The notes below the pieces were generated by a model that was given only the letters and a program-made list of their open reading frames with translations, made no database searches and had not been told where the DNA came from. From the NCBI GenBank assembly GCA_025458985.1, contig JALORM010000198.1, positions 1 through 5,343 of the forward strand: DNA of 5,343 nucleotides. Reading direction: 5' to 3'. The position numbers were made by a program, and so were the translations under genes. Positions 1 through 5,343 of the stretch are shown here, one piece after another (the stretch's first letter is position 1; each line of letters begins with the position of its first letter). Source of the stretch: Paracoccaceae bacterium. GTDB lineage: Bacteria; Pseudomonadota; Alphaproteobacteria; Rhodobacterales; Rhodobacteraceae.

Positions 1-1
1 C

Positions 2-1182
2 CTGTCGAGCCGCGCCGACTGGCGGTTCCGCGCACTGCGACCGATCGAGCCCGCGCGGCTGGAAAACCTGCGCATGACGCGCCGCTACGTCGACCGGCCG
101 CTCGACCCGCTGCCCTTCGTCGAAAGCGGCGCGGACCCGCCACGCCTGACGCTGACGGGGGCTGAGGGCGGCCGGAGCTACCTTGCCCTGACCGAGCCGA
201 TGCCGGCCGCGGGCTGGGAGGTAACGGTGCTTCTGCCCACGCTTCCGGTCGAGCGGCAGGCGCTGACCCTGGCGCTTGCAGTCGTGCTGGCGCTGGGGCT
301 CGCCACGATGGCGGTGGCGGTCGTGCTGCTGCGCCGGGCGAGGCTTCGGGAACGGCTTCTGAGCGTCGCGTGGCCGAACGTACCGCCGAGCTCAGCGCGC
401 TGGCCACGCGGCTCGAAGGCGAGGTGGCCGAGCGCCGCGCGGCCGAGGAACACCTGCGCCAGGCACAGGCGGGCCTCGTGCAGGCCGGCAAGATGGCCGC
501 GCTGGGCCAGATGTCGGCGGCCTTGAGCCACGAGTTCAACCAGCCCCTCGCCGCGACCCGGAACTTCGCCGACAACGCGCTGGTGCTGCTCGACCGCGGC
601 CGGACGGACGAGGCGCGCGGCAGCATCGCGCGCATCCTCGGGATGATCGACCGGATGACGGCGATCAGCCGGACGCTGCGCAGCTTTGCCCGCAAACCGG
701 GCCAGAAGCTTGCGGCCGTTGACCTGGCCGAGGCGGTGGCGGGCGCGAGCGAGATCGCAGGCCTCGCGCTCAGGACGGCGGGGGCCGAGCTTGTCGTGTC
801 GCTGCCGCCTGGCCTGCCTCCGGTCGTGGCCGGCCCGGTCCGGCTGCAGCAGGTGCTGGTCAACCTTCTGACCAATGCTGCCGACGCCGTCGAGGGTGCC
901 GCCGACCGCCGCATCCACCTCGATGCGGTCGCGACCGGTGCCGGCGTGCGGATCACGGTGCGCGACCATGGCCCCGGCGTCGCCCCGGCACTGGCCGAGC
1001 GCATCTTCGACCCGTTCTTCTCGACCAAGGAAGTCGGCAAGGGCCTGGGCCTGGGCCTTTCGATCTCCTACAACATCATCAAGGACTTCGGCGGCACGCT
1101 GACGGTGGGTGCAGCGGCCGGCGGGGGCGCGGTCTTCACTGTCGAGCTCAGGTCCGCCGAGGCCGGCAGCGAGGCGGCATGA
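2..1182 (+). CDS. dctB: DctB-like sensor histidine kinase, 5'-partial, with an apparent frameshift near base 360
   Basis: Membrane sensor kinase that would autophosphorylate on His and pass phosphate to the regulator encoded next. From base 2 to about 360 the coding frame starts at base 2. It encodes the end of a periplasmic sensor domain (LSSRADWRFRAL, then the GGRSYLAL...AAGWEV region) and one membrane helix at 260-331, followed by basic RRARLRERL. From about 361 coding continues in another frame: a coiled-coil linker (ERRVAERTAEL...EVAERRAAEEHLRQAQ), H-box ALSHEFNQPLA with the phosphoacceptor His at 529-531, N-box NLLTNAADA (862-888), G1 DHGPG (964-978), F-box FDPFFSTK (1006-1029) and G2 GKGLGLGLS (1036-1062). 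Order and motifs match DctB (HPK4 type). The first frame stops at 524-526 in unrelated sequence and the second is closed upstream by a TGA near 163, so neither frame alone gives a normal kinase. The true start lies upstream of the window. The stop overlaps the regulator's ATG. The ligand is unknown; C4-dicarboxylate sensing is only the family precedent. Confidence 0.88.
353..366 (+). other. Frameshift point inside the kinase gene
   Basis: The upstream frame reads R-L-L through cgg-ctt-ct, and the downstream frame resumes with gag-cgt-cgc-gtg (E-R-R-V-A-E-R-T). Loss of one base, for example one G of an original ctggag, is the smallest change that joins them. DctB proteins as I remember them have about eight or nine more residues between the RERL and LERRVAERT segments, so a deletion of about 25 bases would fit equally well. 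It may be a genuine mutation or a sequencing or assembly error. No slippery heptamer or long homopolymer is visible to suggest programmed slippage. Confidence 0.8.
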
Positions 1183-2528
1183 GCCGCCGGCCCGGGATCC
1201 TCCTGATCGACGACGAGGCCGAGCTGCGCGCGTCGACCGCGCAGGCGCTGGACCTCGCCGGCTTCGACGTGCAGGACCTCGCCCAGGCGGAACGCGCGCT
1301 TGACCTGGCGGGCTTCGGCTTTCCGGGGATCGTGATCACCGACATCCGGATGCCTGGAATGGACGGGCTGTCGCTGATGACGCGGCTGCACGAGATCGAC
1401 CGCGAGATCCCGGTGATCCTGATCACCGGGCACGGCGACGTGCAGCTTGCGGTGCGCGCGATGCGGCAGGGCGCCTGGGACTTTGTCGAGAAGCCGTTCC
1501 CCGCCTCGGTCCTGGCCGATACCGCCCAGCGCGCGCTCGACTACCGGCGGCTGGTGCTGGAGAACCGGCTGCTGCGTGCCGCGGCCGGTCAGGCCGACGA
1601 CCTGGAAAGCCGGCTGATCGGGCGGTCGCCCGCGGTGGTCGACCTGCGCCGCCGCATCCGCACCATCGCCCCGACCGAGGCCGACGTTCTGATCGTCGGC
1701 GAGACCGGGGCGGGCAAGGACCTCGTGGCGCGGGCACTGCACGACCTGTCGCCCAGGGCGCGGGGACCCTTCGTCGCCATCGACTGCGCCGCCCTGCCCG
1801 CGCAACTGATCGAAAGCGAGCTTTTCGGCCACGAGGCGGGCGCATTCCCCGGCGCTCTGCGCGCCCGCTTCGGCAAGTTCGAGCACGCCCGCGGCGGCAC
1901 GGTCCTCCTGGACGACATCGCCTCGATGCCGATCGACCTGCAGGGCAAGCTCCTGCGGGTCATCGAACGCCGCGCGATCACGCGGCTTGGCAGCCACGAC
2001 GAGGTGGCGCTGGACCTGCGATTCATCGCGACGGCGCGCGCCCCGCTCGAGGACGAGGTCGCGGCCGGACGGTTCCGGGCCGACCTGCTCTATCGCCTGG
2101 CGGTCGTCACGCTGCGGGTCCCGCCGCTTGCCGAGCGGCGCGAGGATGTGGCGCTTCTGTTCCTCAGGCTGGCGGCCGAGGCCTCCGTGCGCCACCGCCG
2201 CGAGCCCGTCGATGTTTCCCCGCAGGTCATTGCCGCAATCTCGGCGCGGGCCTGGCCCGGCAACGTGCGCGAACTCAGGAACGCGGCCGACCGCTACGTG
2301 CTGGGCCTTGGCCTCGACGGACCCGAACCGGACGAGGCCGGCCCCCGCCGGCTGGCCGATCGCGTCGCCGCCTTCGAGCGCCGCGCGATCGAGGCCGAGC
2401 TTGCCGCCCATGGCGGGGCGTTGAAGCCGACCTACGAATCCCTCGGCCTGTCGCGCAAGACCCTGTGGGAGAAGATGCAGAAGCATGGCATCGACAAGGC
2501 CCACTTCGACGACGATGAGTCCGGCTGA
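1179..2528 (+). CDS. dctD: DctD/NtrC-type response regulator (receiver, AAA+, Fis-type HTH)
   Basis: Cytoplasmic transcriptional activator, partner of the preceding kinase. It has 449 residues, a normal DctD length. Receiver domain, residues 6-120: acidic D11/D12, phosphoacceptor D55 in TDIRMPGMDG, T83 in LITGHGD, K105 in EKPF. AAA+ domain, about 146-375: Walker A GETGAGKD (174-181), L1-loop motif GAFPGA (221-226; usual GAFTGA), Walker B VLLDD (242-246; usual LDE), arginines R298 and R300 in GRFRADLLYRL, sensor II WPGNVRELRN. C-terminal Fis-like helix-turn-helix in LGLSRKTLWEKMQKHG. The ATG lies in an ATGA overlap with the kinase stop, with a weak GAGG at 1171-1174, so translation is probably coupled. 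The Thr-to-Pro change in the sigma-54 contact loop raises doubt that it is a classical sigma-54 activator. The downstream TAXI-TRAP genes are the obvious target, by position only. Confidence 0.93.
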   Translation: MSRRPGILLIDDEAELRASTAQALDLAGFDVQDLAQAERALDLAGFGFPGIVITDIRMPGMDGLSLMTRLHEIDREIPVILITGHGDVQLAVRAMRQGAWDFVEKPFPASVLADTAQRALDYRRLVLENRLLRAAAGQADDLESRLIGRSPAVVDLRRRIRTIAPTEADVLIVGETGAGKDLVARALHDLSPRARGPFVAIDCAALPAQLIESELFGHEAGAFPGALRARFGKFEHARGGTVLLDDIASMPIDLQGKLLRVIERRAITRLGSHDEVALDLRFIATARAPLEDEVAAGRFRADLLYRLAVVTLRVPPLAERREDVALLFLRLAAEASVRHRREPVDVSPQVIAAISARAWPGNVRELRNAADRYVLGLGLDGPEPDEAGPRRLADRVAAFERRAIEAELAAHGGALKPTYESLGLSRKTLWEKMQKHGIDKAHFDDDESG

Positions 2529-2549
2529 AGGAGGCGCTTGGGTAGAAAT

Positions 2550-2596
2550 GCCCCCGCGCGGGAAGGCCGATGTTACGGTTTCCACCCATCGGGGGC
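2550..2596. repeat. Inverted repeats just after the regulator gene
   Basis: GCCCCCG (2550-2556) is the reverse complement of CGGGGGC (2590-2596). Inside lie the palindrome CCCGCGCGGG (2553-2562) and a second pair, CCGATG (2567-2572) with CATCGG (2587-2592). These cannot all form together. No T-run follows, so it is not a standard intrinsic terminator. It could be a 3' end structure or an operator, or chance in such GC-rich DNA. Confidence 0.3.
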
Positions 2597-2623
2597 CTGG
2601 CGGGCCCGAATATGCGCCGAAAG

Positions 2624-2653
2624 GCCGCCCTTGAGTCTTGCCTGACGGGCGGC
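2624..2653 (+). terminator. Possible stem-loop between the regulator and TAXI genes (no U-tract)
   Basis: GCCGCCC (2624-2630) pairs perfectly with GGGCGGC (2647-2653) around a 16-base loop. It lies about 100 bases after the regulator stop and 100 bases before the TAXI start. It could end or slow transcription from the regulatory genes, or act as a leader structure. It lacks the T-run of an intrinsic terminator, so the call is tentative. Confidence 0.3.
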
Positions 2654-2705
2654 AGGGCTGTTCAACCGCCCCACCGCCCGCCGGCCCGACCATGCGGCCC
2701 GGCGT

Positions 2706-2723
2706 AACCGGCCACAACCGGCC
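2706..2723. repeat. Direct repeat AACCGGCC with 10-base period upstream of the TAXI gene
   Basis: AACCGGCC occurs at 2706-2713 and again at 2716-2723, a spacing of one helical turn, ending 14 bases before the ribosome binding site. Two same-face half-sites could be an operator, or part of the 5' leader if transcription starts upstream. No binding protein can be assigned from sequence alone. Confidence 0.35.
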
Positions 2724-2737
2724 GACCTGTCTGACCC

Positions 2738-2744
2738 GGGAGGA
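2738..2744 (+). promoter_or_regulatory. Strong ribosome binding site of the TAXI gene
   Basis: GGGAGGA lies 5 bases before the ATG at 2750. It is much the clearest Shine-Dalgarno sequence before any gene start in the window, in keeping with the high expression a periplasmic binding protein needs. It fixes the start at 2750. Confidence 0.8.
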
Positions 2745-2749
2745 CCACG

Positions 2750-3736
2750 ATGCAGACCAAACACCTGGCCATGCTGGCCACTGCGACCGCGCTTGCCGCC
2801 GCGCCCTCGCTTGCGCAGGACGTCGACCGCACCGGCTGGCCGACCAGCTTCACCGTAGGCACCGCCAGCCAAGGCGGCACCTTCTTCGTCTACGGCTCGG
2901 GCTGGGCCAACCTCGTTGCCGAAGAGCTGGGCATCACCGGCGCCGGCGAGGTGACGGGCGGCCCGATGCAGAACATGGCGCTGGTCCACACCGGCGATCT
3001 GGCCTTCGGTCTGACCACGCTCGGTCCGGCCGCGGAGTCTCTGGCCGGCACCAACCCGATTGCCCCGGGCCTCGCCATGGACAACGTCTGCGCCATCTTC
3101 CCGATGTACCAGACGCCGTTCCACCTCGCGGCGCTGTCGTCGTCGAACATCACCTCGATTTCCGAGATCCCGGACGGCGCGCGCGTCGGCTTCGGACCGG
3201 CAGGGTCGTCGGCCGACACCTACTTCCCTCTGATGCTGGAAGAGCTCGGCGTGACGTTCGAGCGGCGCAATGGGGGCTGGGACGATCTCGGCGGCCAGAT
3301 GCAGGACGGTCTTCTCGATGCGATCGGCTTCGCCGCCGGCGTTCCGATCCCGACGGTCAGCCAGCTCGAGGTGCAGACCACGATCAACATCGTCGGGTTC
3401 ACCGAGGAGGAACTGGCAACCGTGACCTCCAAGTTCCCGGTGTCGCGCTACGAGATCTCGGCCGATACCTACAAGACGCTCGAGGCGCCGCTGCCCTCGG
3501 TCGCAATGTGGAACTTCGCCATCGCCAACTGCGACCTGCCGGAGACCTTCGTCTACGAGGCGACCCGCATCGCGATGGAGGACAATGCGCGGATGGTGAA
3601 CATCCACAGCTCGGCCACCGAGACCCTGCCGGAACATTGGGACAAGAACAACGTCCTGCCCTGGCATCCGGGCGCCGCGCGCTGGTTCAACGAGAACGGC
3701 GCCACGATCCCCGCCGACATGATCCACGGCGGCTGA
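2750..3736 (+). CDS. TAXI-family TRAP transporter solute-binding protein (periplasmic)
   Basis: Extracytoplasmic receptor that captures the solute and delivers it to the TRAP permease encoded next. 328 residues, a usual length for the family. Residues 1-22 form a signal peptide: basic K4/H5, an Ala/Leu/Thr-rich core, and a Ser-Leu-Ala cleavage site before Gln23. The mature protein opens with the typical TAXI region FTVGTASQGGTFFVYGSGWA, followed by EVTGGPMQNMALVHTGDLAFG, where TAXI proteins show a conserved G-G-x-x-x-N stretch. Later come FGPAGSSADTYFP and IANCDLPETFVYEAT near the C-terminus, then WHPGAARWFNENG. Two cysteines (in DNVCAIF and ANCDLP) could form a disulfide, but this is inference. 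No Cys lies at the signal cleavage site, so it is not a lipoprotein. The gene looks intact, unlike its neighbours. The substrate cannot be read from sequence; characterised TAXI proteins bind small organic acids such as glutamate or 2-oxoglutarate. Confidence 0.94.
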   Translation: MQTKHLAMLATATALAAAPSLAQDVDRTGWPTSFTVGTASQGGTFFVYGSGWANLVAEELGITGAGEVTGGPMQNMALVHTGDLAFGLTTLGPAAESLAGTNPIAPGLAMDNVCAIFPMYQTPFHLAALSSSNITSISEIPDGARVGFGPAGSSADTYFPLMLEELGVTFERRNGGWDDLGGQMQDGLLDAIGFAAGVPIPTVSQLEVQTTINIVGFTEEELATVTSKFPVSRYEISADTYKTLEAPLPSVAMWNFAIANCDLPETFVYEATRIAMEDNARMVNIHSSATETLPEHWDKNNVLPWHPGAARWFNENGATIPADMIHGG

Positions 3737-3762
3737 CGCCGGATCCGTGCTAGACTGACGGA

Positions 3763-3806
3763 CGGGCCGCCCGCGCGGCGGCCCGCCTCGCACCGTGGGC
3801 GGCCCG
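3763..3806 (+). promoter_or_regulatory. GC-rich hairpin with two alternative pairings between binding-protein and permease genes
   Basis: CGGGCCGCC (3763-3771) pairs with GGCGGCCCG (3777-3785) as a 9-bp stem around loop CGCGC. The same 5' arm extended by one base (3763-3772) also pairs with GGGCGGCCCG (3797-3806), giving 10 bp around a 24-base loop. The two folds exclude each other. It begins 27 bases after the TAXI stop and no T-run follows. In many binding-protein operons a stem-loop here protects the 3' end of the binding-protein message and reduces permease expression. That is the likely role, by analogy. Confidence 0.55.
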
Positions 3807-3819
3807 GGCGCCGCAAGAG

Positions 3820-3836
3820 CCTTCGGGACCCGAAGG
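3820..3836 (+). repeat. Small perfect inverted repeat just before the permease ribosome binding site
   Basis: CCTTCGGG (3820-3827) and CCCGAAGG (3829-3836) flank a single A. As RNA this gives a 7-bp stem with a GAC loop, ending 2 bases before the G-run used as ribosome binding site. It could limit ribosome access, or serve as a DNA site; either is inference. Confidence 0.4.
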
Positions 3837-3838
3837 AC

Positions 3839-3845
3839 GGGGGGA
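3839..3845 (+). promoter_or_regulatory. Ribosome binding site of the permease gene
   Basis: GGGGGGA lies 7 bases before the ATG at 3853. It is G-rich and less canonical than the site of the TAXI gene. It supports 3853 as the start over the next in-frame ATG at 3886. Confidence 0.55.
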
Positions 3846-3852
3846 CATCGAC

Positions 3853-5343
3853 ATGACCGACCATGCGCGGGCTGACGACGACGGCATGATTCTGGCCGAC
3901 GGGGTCGACGAGGAACCCGTCGAGAGCAACCGGCGGATTTTCGAGGGGCGGTCCTTCGTCCTGATCTCGGTCGTCGCGGCGATCTATGCGGCCTTTCACA
4001 TGGCCGCGCTCAACGGCCTGTCGCTGTCGGAGATGACCGGCGGCATCGTGAACCTGCCGTTCCTTCCCTCGCTGCCGATGGAGACCTGGAACTTCCGCAT
4101 CGTGCACATCGCGGGCGCGCTGCTTCTGGGCTTTCTTCTGTTCGCCGCCGGCAGTTTCGACGAAAGCGACCTTGGCGGCACGAAGCCGACGACCTGGATC
4201 GCCTACGCGCTCATGGTCCCGGCGCTCTGGTCCTTCGGCGCGGCCCTGTCGTTCTGGATCGAGATCCGGGGCGGCGTGACGTGGAACGGCATCGACGAGC
4301 GCATCCGTTTCAACGAGACCTGGGTCTACGGCGCGCCGCTTCTTGTCGCCACCTTCGGCGGGATCGCCCTGTCCTGGGTGCACCGCCGCGGCCGCGGTAC
4401 CTTCACCGCGCCCGACATCGTGCTTGCGGTCTGCGGGGCGTCGGTCGCGGCCTACCTGATCACCATCTTCGGCACGCTGATGCGCAACTCGACCGGGACG
4501 CCCTTCGCCCCGATCGGGATGTCGCTGGCCGCCATTGCCGGCACCGCCCTCATCATGGAACTGACGCGCCGCGTGGCGGGCATGGCGCTGATCCTGATCT
4601 CGGCGATCTTCCTCGGCTACGTCTTCGTCGGTCAGTACCTGCCGGGCTTCCTGAACTCTCCCGCCATCGCCTGGCCGCGCTTCTTCTCGCAGCTCTACAC
4701 CGATGCGGGCATCCTCGGCGCCACGACGGCCGTCAGTTCGACCTACATCATCCTCTTCATCATCTTCGCGGCCTTCCTGCAGGCCTCGAAGGTCGGCGAC
4801 TACTTCGTGAACTTCGCCTTCGCCGCCGCAGGCCGCTCGCTGACCATCCCGCTTATGAAGAAGCTCGGCTATTCCAAGAACACAGCCGGCGCGGTCGAGG
4901 CCGCCGCCTCCACCGGCGGGCAGATCATGCCGCCGATCATGGGCGCGGGCGCCTTCATCATGGCCGAGGTGACCGGCATCCCCTACCAGGACATCGCCAT
5001 CGCCGCGATCATCCCCGCACTTCTCTACTTCGTGTCGGTCTACTTCATGGTCGACCTCGAAGCCGCCAAGCTCGGCATGCGCGGGATGCGCGAAGATGAA
5101 CTGCCGAAGCTGCGCGCGATGGCCCGAAGGGCGTTCCTGTTCATTCCCATCGTCATCCTGATCGCCGCGCTTTTCATGGGCTATTCGGTGATCCGCGCCG
5201 GCACGCTGGCCACCGTCGCGGCGGCGGTGGTCAGCTGGCTGACTCCCTACCGCATGGGCCCGCGCTCGATCTTCAAGGCGTTCGAGATCGCCGGCGTGAT
5301 GTCGATCCAGATCATCGCGGTCTGCGCCTGCGCAGGGATCATC
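3853..5343 (+). CDS. TRAP transporter fused permease (DctQM-type, TAXI partner), 3'-partial, with an internal in-frame gap
   Basis: Inner-membrane permease that takes solute from the TAXI protein and imports it with a cation gradient. 497 codons are visible and the frame is open at the window end; fused permeases are usually 600-850 residues or more. The N-terminus (1-33) is acidic and cytoplasmic. Hydrophobic helices lie near 34-52, 83-100, 114-136, 157-175 and 187-208 (extra and DctQ-like part), then 218-234, 240-261, 291-309, 380-399, 428-446, 448-465 and 476 onward (DctM part). TLMRNSTGTPFAPIG and ELTRRVAG mark the junction between the parts. GAVEAAASTGGQIMPPIMGAGAFIMAE (345-371) is the diagnostic DctM re-entrant motif, with Q357, P360 and P361. 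Oddity: the FAFAAAGR segment (321-328) runs straight into SLTIPLMKKLGY. The stretch that normally lies there, containing the first Gly/Ser/Asn-rich DctM motif, is absent, so transport activity is doubtful. The start at 3853 follows a G-rich ribosome binding site. The gap of 116 bases from the TAXI stop suggests the same operon. Confidence 0.92.
   Translation, partial: MTDHARADDDGMILADGVDEEPVESNRRIFEGRSFVLISVVAAIYAAFHMAALNGLSLSEMTGGIVNLPFLPSLPMETWNFRIVHIAGALLLGFLLFAAGSFDESDLGGTKPTTWIAYALMVPALWSFGAALSFWIEIRGGVTWNGIDERIRFNETWVYGAPLLVATFGGIALSWVHRRGRGTFTAPDIVLAVCGASVAAYLITIFGTLMRNSTGTPFAPIGMSLAAIAGTALIMELTRRVAGMALILISAIFLGYVFVGQYLPGFLNSPAIAWPRFFSQLYTDAGILGATTAVSSTYIILFIIFAAFLQASKVGDYFVNFAFAAAGRSLTIPLMKKLGYSKNTAGAVEAAASTGGQIMPPIMGAGAFIMAEVTGIPYQDIAIAAIIPALLYFVSVYFMVDLEAAKLGMRGMREDELPKLRAMARRAFLFIPIVILIAALFMGYSVIRAGTLATVAAAVVSWLTPYRMGPRSIFKAFEIAGVMSIQIIAVCACAGII
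4831..4842 (+). other. Junction of an apparent in-frame deletion in the permease gene
   Basis: Codons G327-R328-S329-L330 join the end of one conserved block (KVGDYFVNFAFAAAGR) to the start of another (SLTIPLMKKLGY). From memory of related permeases, about 31 residues beginning RGGPAKV and containing GMINGTSAGNVV normally lie between them, so about 93 bases appear to be missing. Frame and flanking blocks are intact, and both sides of the loss end in a Ser codon. This would fit deletion between short repeats, or an assembly collapse. Confidence 0.7.

Noticed and set aside
178..969. Minus-strand open frame opposite the kinase
   Set aside because: Same cause: no recognisable domain, and it overlaps well-conserved kinase motifs on the + strand.
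370..1182. Separate soluble kinase gene starting at GTG 370
   Set aside because: No convincing ribosome binding site precedes it, and the coiled-coil linker continues upstream to the frame break. It reads as the remainder of a broken membrane kinase.
2599..2616. Possible sigma-54 element TGGCGGG...ATGC
   Set aside because: The GG and GC are three bases too far apart for a -24/-12 promoter.
2624..2653. Classical intrinsic terminator
   Set aside because: A good stem exists, but no T-run follows, so only a tentative stem-loop was kept.
1068..2717. Very long open frame on the minus strand (549 codons) opposite the regulator gene
   Set aside because: Its product is low-complexity Arg/Gly/Pro-rich sequence with no family motifs, and it lies opposite a clear regulator gene. 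High GC at third positions keeps antisense frames open.
2573..3793. Minus-strand open frame opposite the TAXI gene
   Set aside because: The product has no domain or signal, while the + strand encodes an unmistakable secreted TAXI protein.
4281..5099. Plus-strand frame of 272 codons inside the permease
   Set aside because: It is out of frame with the permease and rich in Arg/His/Pro without membrane helices. The true frame starting at 3853 gives continuous membrane segments.
1..5343. CRISPR array, tRNA/rRNA genes, insertion sequence, attachment site
   Set aside because: No regularly spaced long repeats, RNA gene signatures, transposase or terminal inverted repeats were seen. Nearly all of the window is coding.

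Overview
The window is GC-rich (about two thirds G+C by eye), densely coded, and transcribed entirely from the + strand. Codon use (strong G/C at third positions) and the protein families point to an alphaproteobacterium, most likely Rhodobacterales/Rhodobacteraceae-like. That placement rests on remembered family resemblance, not on a search.

Layout: (1) 2-1182, the C-terminal part of a DctB-like membrane sensor histidine kinase that begins upstream of the window. It carries an apparent frameshift near base 360, just after the last membrane helix. (2) 1179-2528, a DctD/NtrC-type response regulator (receiver, AAA+, Fis-type HTH), coupled to the kinase by an ATGA overlap. (3) 2529-2749, a 221-base intergenic stretch with inverted repeats and a 10-base-period direct repeat, but no sigma-54 or obvious sigma-70 promoter that I can find. 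(4) 2750-3736, a complete TAXI-family periplasmic solute-binding protein with a signal peptide. (5) 3737-3852, a 116-base gap holding very GC-rich hairpins, two of which are mutually exclusive. (6) 3853-5343 and beyond, a fused small+large (DctQM-type) TRAP permease that runs off the 3' end.

The genes make a plausible sense-and-import unit. The kinase would detect an organic acid or related solute in the periplasm and phosphorylate the regulator. The regulator would control the downstream TAXI-TRAP transporter, in which the binding protein captures substrate and the permease imports it with a cation gradient.

The most notable points are lesions and motif changes. The permease lacks, in frame, about 31 residues that normally carry the first conserved DctM motif (the G-x-I-x-G-[ST]-x-A region). 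The kinase has a frameshift between its sensor/membrane part and its catalytic part. The regulator has GAFPGA instead of GAFTGA and Asp-Asp instead of Asp-Glu at Walker B. I see no evidence of a wholly new system; the interest lies in an altered TRAP regulation/transport locus.
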